Source: Verrucomicrobia bacterium UBA1200 (lineage in GTDB: Bacteria; Verrucomicrobiota; Kiritimatiellia; RFP12; UBA1067). From it: 40,407 nt of DNA. The stretch covers positions 93,052-133,458 of the forward strand of contig DBXY01000039.1 of the NCBI GenBank assembly GCA_002309765.1, read 5' to 3'. Positions 33,226 to 40,407 of this stretch are shown here, one piece after another. The position numbers were made by a program, and so were the translations under genes. The notes beneath the pieces are model-generated. The model ran no database searches. It worked only from the letters and a program-made list of their open reading frames with translations, and was not told where the DNA came from. The stretch's first letter is position 1, and every line of letters begins with the position of its first letter.

Positions 33226-34812
33226 CTATTCCAGTTTAGACTGCTGGCGCGGGTCGAAAGCGTCGCGCAACCCCTCGCCGATCATTACGGTCAGTAGCAT
33301 CACGGTAAACAGCGCGGCGGCGGGGAAGAGAATCAACCACCAGGCCCAACGGAATTGCTGCGCCTGATGGAGCAGTTCGCCCCAGCTGGGAGTCATCGGC
33401 GGCAAACCGAAGCCGAGGAAGTCCAGCGCGGCAAGCGAACCGATCGCTCCCATCAGTTTGAACGGGAAGAGGGTGATCAGCGGGGTCAACCCGTTGGGGA
33501 GGATGTGGGAAAAGATGATCCGGCTGGACGACAGTCCCTGGCAACGGGCGGCTTCAACAAATGTCCGCTGGCGCAACCGCAGGAACTCGGCGCGCATATA
33601 GTAGGAAATGGTGATCCAGTTGAACAGGCCGTAGCAGATTAGCAGCAGCAGGAAACTGCGGCCGAGCGCCGAGCCGACGAAGATCATCACGTAGAGGAAG
33701 GGCAGGGCACTCCAAATTTCCGTCAGCCGCTGTCCGGTGATGTCAACCCAACCGCCGAAGAACCCTTGGATCGATCCGATGGTCACGCCGAAGCACATCG
33801 ACCACAACGCCAGCGCGATACCGAACAGCAGCGCGATGCGCATTCCGTACAACACCCGGGCGAGAACATCGCGCCCGGCGGAATCGATGCCCATGTAATG
33901 GCCTTTGACCGGACGGAAGGGCCACACGATTTCACTGCGTACGCAGGATACTTCGGCGTGTCGGTCTCGCCAGGGGATGACGGTGGTTTCCACCGGGCTT
34001 TCAAAGCAGCGGGCCGCCAGATCGGCAATCTCTTTGGCGGCCGGGGCGGGGATCGAAGCGGGGATACCGGCGATCTTTTGGTCCTTACCCCGCCGGAGTT
34101 GCAACTGGTAGGGGCTGTCCGGCTTTTCCTTTTGGCGGAAAGAAATCCGTACCAGACACGGCGCGGGACCGGCCGCCGTTTCGGGCATGGTGACCACCGC
34201 CGACCCGGTTTTTCCCGTGATGCTGAATTCGCGGGCGGCATCCGCCTTGCCGTTACGGCGCGACTCAATCGCCTGAATCATTTCGGGGGGGAGTTGCCAA
34301 TAGTCGGCAAGCTTTGCGTTACGTATCTTCGTCCCTTTGGGGAAGAATGGCGAACAGGCCACCGTTATGGCGATTGTCCCGTCAGGCGCCAGGTCGATAC
34401 GTCCGACATCCGCTTCGGGAACCACCGAAACTCTTACGGTGCGGTACTGGTCGAGGGTTCTGGCATCCACCACCTCGGATGGTCCGAAGGCGATCGGCGC
34501 CCAAACGGCGCGGTTGCCGGGGTCGGCCTTGAACTCTGCGGAATCGGTGAGCTGCTTATAATCCACTGGCATCGCCTCGCCCTGTCCGCCGTTGAGGTCG
34601 CGCATGGTCAGCGATTGGAGGAAGGGGAAGAACGTTTTTCCCTGATAACGCAGGTACAGCGGATTGCTGTTGCAGATCAGCTCTGAGAACAGGCTCAAAA
34701 CGAACAGCGACACGAGCAACACAAGCGATGCCACGGCCCGGCGGATCCGCATAAAGTTGCGAAGTCGTTTGATGGTGAGCGGGGAGAGAAAATGGCTGGT
34801 AGAAGATTTCAT
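33226..34812 (-). CDS. yejE: Oligopeptide-type ABC transporter permease YejE/OppC-like with large periplasmic insert
   Basis: A 528-residue inner-membrane permease. The first helix is at about 27-48 (AVASLVLLVSLFVLSLFSELI). The remaining helices and the permease core begin near residue 315 (GRDVLARVLYGMRIALLFGIALALW). The family's ATPase-contact loop is EAARCQGLSSSRIIFSHILPNGLTPLI. Helices LGFGLPPMTPSWGELLHQAQ and WWLILFPAAALFTVMLLTVMIGEGLRDAFDPR close it, as in DppC/OppC. The segment between helix 1 and the core is about 260 residues, against roughly 100 in E. coli YejE (341 aa). Its start (NSNPLYLRYQGKTFFPFLQ, PVDYKQLTDS) is YejE-like. It overlaps yejB by 4 bases. No YejA binding protein or YejF ATPase is in the window. 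Confidence 0.9.
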   Translation of the reverse strand: MKSSTSHFLSPLTIKRLRNFMRIRRAVASLVLLVSLFVLSLFSELICNSNPLYLRYQGKTFFPFLQSLTMRDLNGGQGEAMPVDYKQLTDSAEFKADPGNRAVWAPIAFGPSEVVDARTLDQYRTVRVSVVPEADVGRIDLAPDGTIAITVACSPFFPKGTKIRNAKLADYWQLPPEMIQAIESRRNGKADAAREFSITGKTGSAVVTMPETAAGPAPCLVRISFRQKEKPDSPYQLQLRRGKDQKIAGIPASIPAPAAKEIADLAARCFESPVETTVIPWRDRHAEVSCVRSEIVWPFRPVKGHYMGIDSAGRDVLARVLYGMRIALLFGIALALWSMCFGVTIGSIQGFFGGWVDITGQRLTEIWSALPFLYVMIFVGSALGRSFLLLLICYGLFNWITISYYMRAEFLRLRQRTFVEAARCQGLSSSRIIFSHILPNGLTPLITLFPFKLMGAIGSLAALDFLGFGLPPMTPSWGELLHQAQQFRWAWWLILFPAAALFTVMLLTVMIGEGLRDAFDPRQQSKLE

Positions 34813-35849
34813 GACTGTCCAAAGTGCATTCGGGGATCAATTACCATGTAGCAGAAGTCGGAGATGAGGTTGCCCGCCAATTGGAGCAGCGAGGTCAGCG
34901 ACAGCAGCGCCATGAACACCGCGTAGTCGCGTCCGATCAAAGCGTCCCAACTGAGTCGTCCCATGCCGGGAATTTCGAAAATGCTCTCGATAATCACCGA
35001 ACCGGCGAAAAGCAGCCCGAGGATTGAGCCGAAACCGGTTGCAATCGGGATTAAAGCGTTGCGGAAAGCGTGCAACCAGATGGCCCGCCGACGGGAAGCG
35101 CCCTTGGCGAAAACCGTACGCACATAATCGCTGGAAATCTGGTCAAGCAGAGAGTTTTTCATCATCAGCGTCAATATCGCGAAGTTCCCGGACACATAGC
35201 AGGCCACCGGCAGCGCCATGTGCCAGATGTGGTCAGCAAGTCGGGTGGTCCAAGGCACGTAACCGGAGAAATCCGACTCAAAGCCGCCGAGCGGGAATAT
35301 GTCTGCCAGCCCCTCCACGGTTCCGCAAAAGCACATTTTGAGAATCATCGCGAGCGCGAACGACGGGATGGCGTAGCCGATAAACACCACCACGCTGGAA
35401 GCGGCGTCGAAAGCGGTGCGGTGTCGCAGGGCTTTAGCGATGCCAAGCGGAATGCAAATGAGGTAACTCAGCAGAAAACTGATCCCGCCGAACCAGATGG
35501 AGACCGGGATGCGGGCGGAAATCAGCTGCCACGCGGTTTTGTTCGGGTAGTCGTAGGAGGCGATCCGCATTCCCATCCGTTTGTTGACCAGCCAATCCCA
35601 GTATTGCACATAGATCGGTCGGTCGAACCCGAACTGTTTGTTAAGCTCCTGGCGGTACTCCTCGGTTATTTGGGTAACCGCCTTGGAACCAGCCCCTTCC
35701 GCGCCGCCGATGGCCCGCATTTTCATCAGCTGGATGTCAACCGGGCCGCCAGGCAGAAGCCGCGTCAGGGCAAAGCAAACCATGGTGATGCCGAGAAAAG
35801 TCGGTATCACCAACAACAAGCGTCGAATAATGTAGGAAATGCGATTCAT
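34809..35849 (-). CDS. yejB: Oligopeptide-type ABC transporter permease YejB/DppB-like
   Basis: A 346-residue permease of the DppB/OppB family. IIRRLLLVIPTFLGITMVCFALTRLLPGGPVDIQL is the classic N-terminus. MKNSLLDQISSDYVRTVFAKGASRRRAIWLHAFRNALIPI is the ATPase-contact region. SVIIESIFEIPGMGRLSWDALIGRDYAVFMALL lies near the end. In E. coli YejABEF imports peptide antibiotics (microcin C) and is thought to take up oligopeptides. The region KAVTQITEEYRQELNKQFGFDRPIYVQYWDWLVNKRMG matches YejB. A 66-base gap separates it from lepA and holds a promoter-like pair. No Shine-Dalgarno is visible before the ATG. Confidence 0.93.
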   Translation of the reverse strand: MNRISYIIRRLLLVIPTFLGITMVCFALTRLLPGGPVDIQLMKMRAIGGAEGAGSKAVTQITEEYRQELNKQFGFDRPIYVQYWDWLVNKRMGMRIASYDYPNKTAWQLISARIPVSIWFGGISFLLSYLICIPLGIAKALRHRTAFDAASSVVVFIGYAIPSFALAMILKMCFCGTVEGLADIFPLGGFESDFSGYVPWTTRLADHIWHMALPVACYVSGNFAILTLMMKNSLLDQISSDYVRTVFAKGASRRRAIWLHAFRNALIPIATGFGSILGLLFAGSVIIESIFEIPGMGRLSWDALIGRDYAVFMALLSLTSLLQLAGNLISDFCYMVIDPRMHFGQS

Positions 35850-35858
35850 AAGACAATA

Positions 35859-35887
35859 ATTTTATCAGTTATCGGGTACAAAGACAA
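35859..35887 (-). promoter_or_regulatory. Predicted internal promoter before yejB, nearly leaderless
   Basis: TTGTCT (35882-35887) and TAAAAT (35859-35864) on the minus strand are exactly 17 bases apart. The start point would be at about 35852, only 2-5 bases before the yejB ATG at 35849. There is no ribosome binding site, so this would give a leaderless or nearly leaderless mRNA. Confidence 0.45.
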
Positions 35888-35915
35888 GCGCAAACAGCCA
35901 ATAGATTTAGACGTG

Positions 35916-37733
35916 TCATTCGTCTTTTGCAGTGCCTTTAAGCACGGCGATAAAGGCCGATTGCGGTACGTTTACCTGACCAAACTCCTTCATCCGCTTT
36001 TTGCCCTCCTTCTGCTTCTTCAGCAGTTTCTGCTTGCGGGTGACGTCGCCGCCGTACAGTTTGGCCAGGACGTCCTTGCGGAAGGGGCGGATATCTTCGC
36101 GGGCGATGATGGTACGCCCGATCGCAGCCTGCACCGGGATCTTGAACATGTGCGGGGGAATGGTGTCGGCCAGCGCCTTGCACATTTGGCGGCCGCGCGC
36201 GACGGCCTTGTCCTTGTGCACCATGCAGGAGAACGCGTCAACCACCTCGCCGTTGAGCAGGATGTCCAGTCTCACAATCTGGCTGGGCTGATAACCGTAT
36301 GGTTCGTAATCCATCGAGGCGTAACCGTGGCTGACGCTTTTGAGCATGTCGTGGAAATCGATCAGAATCTCGTTGAGCGGAATGGTGCAGGTGAGGATCA
36401 CCCGGATGGAGTCCAGCGATTCCGTGCCGCTTACCACCCCGCGCCGATCCATCACGATCCGCATAATCTCCCCGATGCAATCGCTGGGAGTGATGATGGT
36501 GGCCTTGATGATCGGTTCCTCGATTTGCGAGATGTTGGTAACGTCAGGCAGATGGACCGGATTGTCAATGTCCTCAACAGAACCGTCGTTGAGCTTAACT
36601 TTGTAAACCACGGCGGGGTGGGTGTTGATGATGTCCAGATCAAACTCCCTGCGGAGCCGTTCCTGCACGATTTCCATGTGGAGCAACCCCAGAAAACCGC
36701 AACGGAACCCAAAACCCAACGCGACGGAACTTTCAGGATGGAAGGTGAATGCGGAGTCGTTCAGGTGGAGTTTCTCCAGCCCGGTGCGTACTTTCTCGTA
36801 CTCGTCGGTGCTGACCGGATAGATGCCGCAAAACACCATCGGGCGGACTTCCTTGAAACCGGGCAACGGCTCGTCGGCCCCGTTTTTGGTGTGGGTCACC
36901 GTATCACCGATTTTAATGTCGGCCGGATCTTTGATCGTTCCGACCAGATACCCGACTTGTCCGGCGTAAAGCGCGTCAACCGGTTTCTGGTCCGGGCTGA
37001 AAATGCCGACCTCGCGCAGCATGGTGGTTTGCCCGCTGCCGATGAACGATATTTGGTCGCCGGGGCGCAAGGTTCCGTCCACCACGCGGACGTAGGTGAT
37101 CACGCCGCGGTAAATGTCGAACACCGAATCAAACACCAGCGCGCGAAGCGGGGCGTCCACGCCTTTAGAGGTGGGGGGCGGTATCTTGCTGACGATCGCC
37201 TCCAGAACCTCCGGGACGCCGATTCCGGTTTTCGCGCTTATGTGGAGCGGAAGATCCACCGGGATGCCCAGCACGTCCTCGATTTGGTTGGTGACCTCCT
37301 CGACGCGGGCACTTGGCAGGTCAACTTTGTTCAAGACCGGGATGATTTCCAGGTTGTTGTCCACGGCCAGATAAGTGTTGGCGACGGTTTGGGCCTCTAC
37401 TCCTTGGGCGGCATCCACCACCAGCACCGCCCCTTCGCAAGCGCCCATGCTGCGCGAAACTTCGTATGCGAAATCAACGTGTCCGGGGGTATCGATCAGG
37501 TTGAACAGATATTGCTCGCCGTTTTTGGCGGTGTAATGCATTGAAACCGGGTGGGACTTGATGGTTATGCCGCGTTCGCGCTCCAGATCCATCGCGTCAA
37601 GCGTCTGTTCGCGCAATTCGTGCGGATCAATCGCCTTGGTCAATTCCAGCACCCGGTCGGAGAGCGTGGTTTTGCCGTGGTCGATGTGCGCGATAATGCA
37701 GAAATTGCGGATGTGGTCTAAAGTCTGTTCCAT
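35916..37733 (-). CDS. lepA: Elongation factor 4 (LepA), ribosome back-translocating GTPase
   Basis: A 605-residue translation GTPase. G1 is AHIDHGKTTLSD, G3 DTPGHVDF and G4 NKVD. The EF-G-like domains carry FRCGFLGLLHMEI. The LepA-specific C-terminus is present: QSGM-like ADTIPPHMFKIPVQAAIGRTIIAREDIRPFRKDVLAKLYGGDVTRKQKLLKKQKEGKKRMKEFG, then VPQSAFIAVLK. Length is normal (about 600). EF4 binds stalled ribosomes and helps under ionic or envelope stress and in initiation. It starts 10 bases after the M60 peptidase stop with a weak SD (AGAAG). It is followed by yejB, so this conserved gene sits inside the large minus-strand run. Confidence 0.98.
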   Translation of the reverse strand: MEQTLDHIRNFCIIAHIDHGKTTLSDRVLELTKAIDPHELREQTLDAMDLERERGITIKSHPVSMHYTAKNGEQYLFNLIDTPGHVDFAYEVSRSMGACEGAVLVVDAAQGVEAQTVANTYLAVDNNLEIIPVLNKVDLPSARVEEVTNQIEDVLGIPVDLPLHISAKTGIGVPEVLEAIVSKIPPPTSKGVDAPLRALVFDSVFDIYRGVITYVRVVDGTLRPGDQISFIGSGQTTMLREVGIFSPDQKPVDALYAGQVGYLVGTIKDPADIKIGDTVTHTKNGADEPLPGFKEVRPMVFCGIYPVSTDEYEKVRTGLEKLHLNDSAFTFHPESSVALGFGFRCGFLGLLHMEIVQERLRREFDLDIINTHPAVVYKVKLNDGSVEDIDNPVHLPDVTNISQIEEPIIKATIITPSDCIGEIMRIVMDRRGVVSGTESLDSIRVILTCTIPLNEILIDFHDMLKSVSHGYASMDYEPYGYQPSQIVRLDILLNGEVVDAFSCMVHKDKAVARGRQMCKALADTIPPHMFKIPVQAAIGRTIIAREDIRPFRKDVLAKLYGGDVTRKQKLLKKQKEGKKRMKEFGQVNVPQSAFIAVLKGTAKDE

Positions 37734-37743
37734 ACGGTTTCTT

Positions 37744-39897
37744 CTAGTAAGGGATGTTCCACTCTTTGAACAACGGGCCGATGTCTTCTCCGGCGTACTT
37801 GGAAAAGCGTTTTACGAACTGGCTGCGTTTCTCAAGGTCGTTCTTGGGGCGTTCGCTGTTGGGCAGGGTACGGTATTCGGCAAAGGTCTTCTCAAAGGTT
37901 TCCCATCCGTATTTCTCGATTAGCCGCACATATAATTCCAGCGCCATGAACGGGTCGCTCTTCCATTTCTCGAAGCTCCGCCCTTCGTCCATCCATTTTT
38001 TCACAGACTTCTGGATTCCCTGGCTTCCCATTCTGGTTTGACGCGGCTTTAGCCCGCAAACCTTTTCCATGCAGTACAAGGTGAACAGGTTTACAGTCAC
38101 TTCTCCGGTACCGTCGAACGTCCAGTCGCTGTTTTGGTGGTTGTGCCCCATTTCGTGGAAGAATCCCCAAACCTGCTCGGCCTTGGAGTTGCGAATGGTA
38201 TCGACGTTGACCAGGATTATCGCAGTGTCATTTGGGTACATAATCGGGTATCCGGCGTGCATATAACCGGCGCAAAGCTGCACATCTCCGGAATAACGTT
38301 CCGGCGAGGCGCGGTTGGGGGAGATGCCGGTAAGTTTGGCGTCAAGATCCAACACTTCCTTCCAGACCTTGAGAAGCGGTGTAGGATCGTCCAACCCGCG
38401 GATTTCATTGGCTGGTACCGCCAATACCACCTGCTCGCATTCAATCTCCGCCATCGGCGCGGGATATTGGCGTATCTTGTCCCGCCAGCTTTGCGGGGTG
38501 TCGCGCCCGAGTTTGAACCAGGGGGCGGGGCAGGCGGGACCGATTTTAACCTTGATTTCGCCATCCCTTCCATTCGGCACCACGATGTAAACCAATCCTC
38601 CGAACGGCGAAGATAGGGTGGTGGAGACGGATTTCAGCGGGAGTTCGAGATCCACCACTGGGGCGCGGACCCATCTGGGGTGCGCGGTGACGCGGCAGGT
38701 TGTGGTGCCGATGCGCAGGTTCAGCCCCAGCTTTTCCGCGCCTTCCGGCAGGGTTACGGTGATCGGTTCGCCCGCCACCGCAAATAGCCCGGTGCTGTGC
38801 CAACGCGGAACCTTCATGTCCACCGTCAGGTTGCGGGTGACCCGCGGCGCCCCTTCCGGCGGCAGTCCGGGATAGGTGGTGGCGGCGGGGTGGGCGGGCC
38901 ACACCCGGTAGGGATCGCGCAACCAACGGTCCTGGAACATCGACAACGCCAGCCGTTCGCGGATCATCTGTCCGGTGAACGGGGATTTCGGGGACGGAAT
39001 CGCCGAGGGGTCGATCTTGCAAAGATTTTCGATTCTTTCGCGCATCTCCCGCTCTTCCGGCGGCAAGACGCGCTGTAGCGCCCCTATGCCCCAGAACGCT
39101 CGGTTGGCGGCGGCGGTATCTACCTTTTCGCCGGACTCGGCGATTCTAAGCGCATCGCAAATCCGCATCGCGGGCGGAATCACCCCGCTGATCGGATATC
39201 CTTTGGCGTTGATGCGGTCCGACGAGTCGTCGTTGGTGTAAAGCCCGAACGGCCCGAACAGACGGTTGAAGGAATTTTCGGTAATCAGGGATTTCCTGGT
39301 AACTTGCGCCCAGCCCCAACCGACGCATGTCGCCAACACCCCGCCGCCGTTGGCGATAAATTCGCGCACCGGTTCAATTTCCGCCGGAGACCAGTCATCG
39401 GGATATGTCACGTAAACCGTGCCGGCGGGAAGCTTGTTTAAGTCGCGGGGCGAATCGAGTTTGGTAATTTTAAGCCCCTCGATTCCGGGCAACCCCTTGA
39501 GAGCGGCGGAGAACTTCCGGTCAATCGCCACCGGCAGCGGTTCCGTCGCCGCGCTGCCAGACAGCCAAACCAGCGACTGCTTGACCAGTCGTGCGGTCTC
39601 GCCGATTTTAAGCGCTTCGGGCGACAAAAAACCGGAATGGCTAAACGCGACTGCCCGGCCCTTGCCGCATACCGCCCCGCAAACCACGGGAATCAAAATC
39701 TGGTGCTGTTTTCCCCACGCGATCGGGAAGGTGTTTTCCCCCGCCGGAAGGATGGTGCCGGGCTCGGTGCCAGGTGATGAATTTATGCTGTCAACTCCAG
39801 CGGTAATCTGGTCAAAATGCCGTTTTAATTCGGCGTCGTCAGCAAAAACCGTACTGGCGGCTAAACACATCAGCATCAAGGTCAAGGGTTTGTACAT
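37744..39897 (-). CDS. Secreted M60-family (enhancin/TCAF-like) zinc metallopeptidase
   Basis: A 717-residue exported protein (signal peptide YKPLTLMLMCLAASTVFAD). The N-terminal half resembles the glutamine-amidotransferase-like domain of TCAF-type proteins (VVCGAVCGKGRAVAFSHSGFLS; VREFIANGGGVLATCVGWGW). A beta-sandwich follows (ITVTLPEGAEKLGLNLRIG). The M60 core has zinc motif H581-E582-x-x-H585 (FHEMGHNHQ) and the third ligand E599 in GTGEVTVNLF, 13 residues on, meeting the HExxHx(8-28)E rule. M60 peptidases cleave mucin-type O-glycoproteins, which suggests growth on host or other glycoproteins. It is the first gene of the minus-strand run to 24059, with lepA 10 bases behind. GGAA lies about 9 bases before the ATG; the promoter is uncertain. 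Confidence 0.92.
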   Translation of the reverse strand: MYKPLTLMLMCLAASTVFADDAELKRHFDQITAGVDSINSSPGTEPGTILPAGENTFPIAWGKQHQILIPVVCGAVCGKGRAVAFSHSGFLSPEALKIGETARLVKQSLVWLSGSAATEPLPVAIDRKFSAALKGLPGIEGLKITKLDSPRDLNKLPAGTVYVTYPDDWSPAEIEPVREFIANGGGVLATCVGWGWAQVTRKSLITENSFNRLFGPFGLYTNDDSSDRINAKGYPISGVIPPAMRICDALRIAESGEKVDTAAANRAFWGIGALQRVLPPEEREMRERIENLCKIDPSAIPSPKSPFTGQMIRERLALSMFQDRWLRDPYRVWPAHPAATTYPGLPPEGAPRVTRNLTVDMKVPRWHSTGLFAVAGEPITVTLPEGAEKLGLNLRIGTTTCRVTAHPRWVRAPVVDLELPLKSVSTTLSSPFGGLVYIVVPNGRDGEIKVKIGPACPAPWFKLGRDTPQSWRDKIRQYPAPMAEIECEQVVLAVPANEIRGLDDPTPLLKVWKEVLDLDAKLTGISPNRASPERYSGDVQLCAGYMHAGYPIMYPNDTAIILVNVDTIRNSKAEQVWGFFHEMGHNHQNSDWTFDGTGEVTVNLFTLYCMEKVCGLKPRQTRMGSQGIQKSVKKWMDEGRSFEKWKSDPFMALELYVRLIEKYGWETFEKTFAEYRTLPNSERPKNDLEKRSQFVKRFSKYAGEDIGPLFKEWNIPY

Positions 39898-39915
39898 AGC
39901 GAAAATTCCGGTTTG

Positions 39916-39927
39916 AACGTTAACGTT
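39916..39927. repeat. Perfect 12-base palindrome AACGTTAACGTT
   Basis: It lies 18 bases upstream of the M60 peptidase ATG, between the start codon and a TATAAT box. This is a possible operator or simple chance. Nothing else supports a regulator. Confidence 0.35.
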
Positions 39928-39953
39928 GCTGGAAAAGCAAAAACATACGATTA

Positions 39954-39959
39954 ATTATA
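39954..39959 (-). promoter_or_regulatory. Candidate -10 box for the M60/lepA gene run
   Basis: A perfect TATAAT on the minus strand lies about 57 bases before the ATG at 39897. At the 17-base distance the -35 sequence is TTTATT, a poor match, so the promoter is weak or dependent on an activator or another sigma factor. Confidence 0.35.
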
Positions 39960-40103
39960 ATTTGGTTTGGCTTGGAAATAAAGGCGAAAATTGGGCTTAA
40001 CTCAAATTTCTTACCTATTGGGTTGGTTAACCAGCCGCCCGCGCTTTGCACTGGAATGTTCATCTTGTAACTTTAACCATGCAGAACGTGTAGAGCGTGT
40101 AAA

Positions 40104-40130
40104 ACTTTGCGTCCTATGCGATCTTTGCGG
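40104..40130. repeat. Three imperfect 9-base units, same type as 8682-8708
   Basis: ACTTTGCGT, CCTATGCGA and TCTTTGCGG stand head to tail. The first unit is identical to the first unit at 8682. The two copies lie about 31 kb apart in non-coding DNA. Confidence 0.6.
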
Positions 40131-40162
40131 CTAAAAACCGATGTTGTTATAGGTAAGTTATT

Positions 40163-40300
40163 TGACAGGATTCACAGAATTATCAAGATTATGGATGAAA
40201 TTTGCCGTAAGGTGATTGGCTCTGCGGCACAAGCACAAATAACGTGTCTATAGCCAACCACAATCTCTTAATCTTGTAAATTCTGTTAATCCTGTCTGAA
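40163..40300. repeat. Imperfect inverted repeat of about 138 bases with ACAGGATT-type arms
   Basis: The left arm begins TGACAGGATTCACAGAATTA and the right arm ends TTCTGTTAATCCTGTCTGAA (40281-40300). The arms pair over roughly 34 bases with a few mismatches. Inner arms GTGATTGGCT (40212-40221) and AGCCAACCAC (40252-40261) also pair. The arms are built on a 12-base beat (ACAGGATTCACA / ACAGAATTATCA / AGATT). From memory this motif is scattered in intergenic regions of many phyla. No coding frame lies within it. Confidence 0.7.
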
Positions 40301-40407
40301 GAAAAAAAGGCGGTGTGGGGCTTACGCTCATCGCCTCAACCCTCTTTTTCAGTTCTTTGTTTCTTTCTTTAGGTCAACAAGAAAGTGTCAACCTATCGTA
40401 AAACAGG

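Larger units (their letters stand above)
39898..40407. other. Non-coding region at the window end
   Basis: 510 bases with no convincing gene. Apart from the palindrome, the -10 box and the repeats listed above, the segments 39960-40100 and 40301-40407 show nothing I can name. Another gene may begin beyond the window. Confidence 0.6.

Noticed and set aside
35070..37544. 824-codon open frame on the plus strand opposite yejB and lepA
   Set aside because: It lies fully antisense to two clearly conserved genes, its product is histidine/aspartate-rich shadow sequence with no domain, and it has no ribosome site.
1..40407. CRISPR array, tRNA, rRNA, integrase or transposase
   Set aside because: Looked for on both strands: no regularly spaced identical repeats, no tRNA-like acceptor/T-loop sequence, and no recombinase motif was found.

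Overview
The window looks like chromosomal DNA from a Gram-negative, carbohydrate-degrading bacterium of the PVC group. My best guess is Lentisphaerota or Kiritimatiellota (Victivallis-like). This rests on the mix of secreted glycosidases, a secreted beta-strand-repeat protein, an M60 peptidase, a TPR-ExbB-ExbD-TonB-like cluster and a GTP-type PEP carboxykinase, not on a marker gene. No rRNA, tRNA, CRISPR array, transposase or phage gene was recognised. Most of the sequence is moderately GC-rich and very tightly packed.

Layout. (1) 1-674, minus: 5' part of GTP-dependent PEP carboxykinase, leaving the window. (2) 917-8609, plus: a five-gene run of secreted beta-strand-repeat protein, iron alcohol dehydrogenase, DeoC-family aldolase, FGGY sugar kinase and secreted glycosidase-like protein. 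It reads like a sugar uptake and cleavage operon of unknown substrate. (3) 13764 down to 8893, minus: secreted acidic-linker protein, a lipoprotein with an ExbD/TolR-like domain, NAD-dependent DNA ligase with a C-terminal clamp-binding-like peptide, and an ArsB/NhaD-type permease. (4) 14013-22238, plus: GH51 arabinofuranosidase, dCMP deaminase, GH2 enzyme, dihydroorotate dehydrogenase, NamZ-type muramidase and ThiD, closed by a hairpin terminator. (5) 22483-24062, plus: an AT-richer island with two exported proteins of unknown function, the second an EF-hand protein cut by an in-frame stop. (6) 39897 down to 24059, minus: ten co-directional genes. These are M60 peptidase, LepA, YejB, YejE, a TPR protein, ExbB, ExbD, a TonB-like protein, a very large secreted glycosidase-like protein and an amidohydrolase. 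(7) 39898-40407: non-coding, with dispersed-repeat-type sequence including a long inverted repeat.

How the parts may work together. Regions 2, 4 and 6 pair extracytoplasmic polymer-attacking enzymes (GH51, GH2, M60, the two glycosidase-like proteins) with uptake or envelope energy machinery (YejBE, ExbBD/TonB-like) and cytoplasmic catabolism (FGGY kinase, aldolase, alcohol dehydrogenase, NamZ). This suits a scavenger of plant or mucus glycans and glycoproteins. Ordinary housekeeping genes (lepA, ligA, pyrD, thiD, dCMP deaminase) are threaded through the same transcription units. The strongest leads are the DeoC-like aldolase with a changed phosphate-binding loop, the ligase tail, the interrupted EF-hand gene and the M60-to-amidohydrolase gene run. 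Assignments come from reading motifs by eye; no database search was run.
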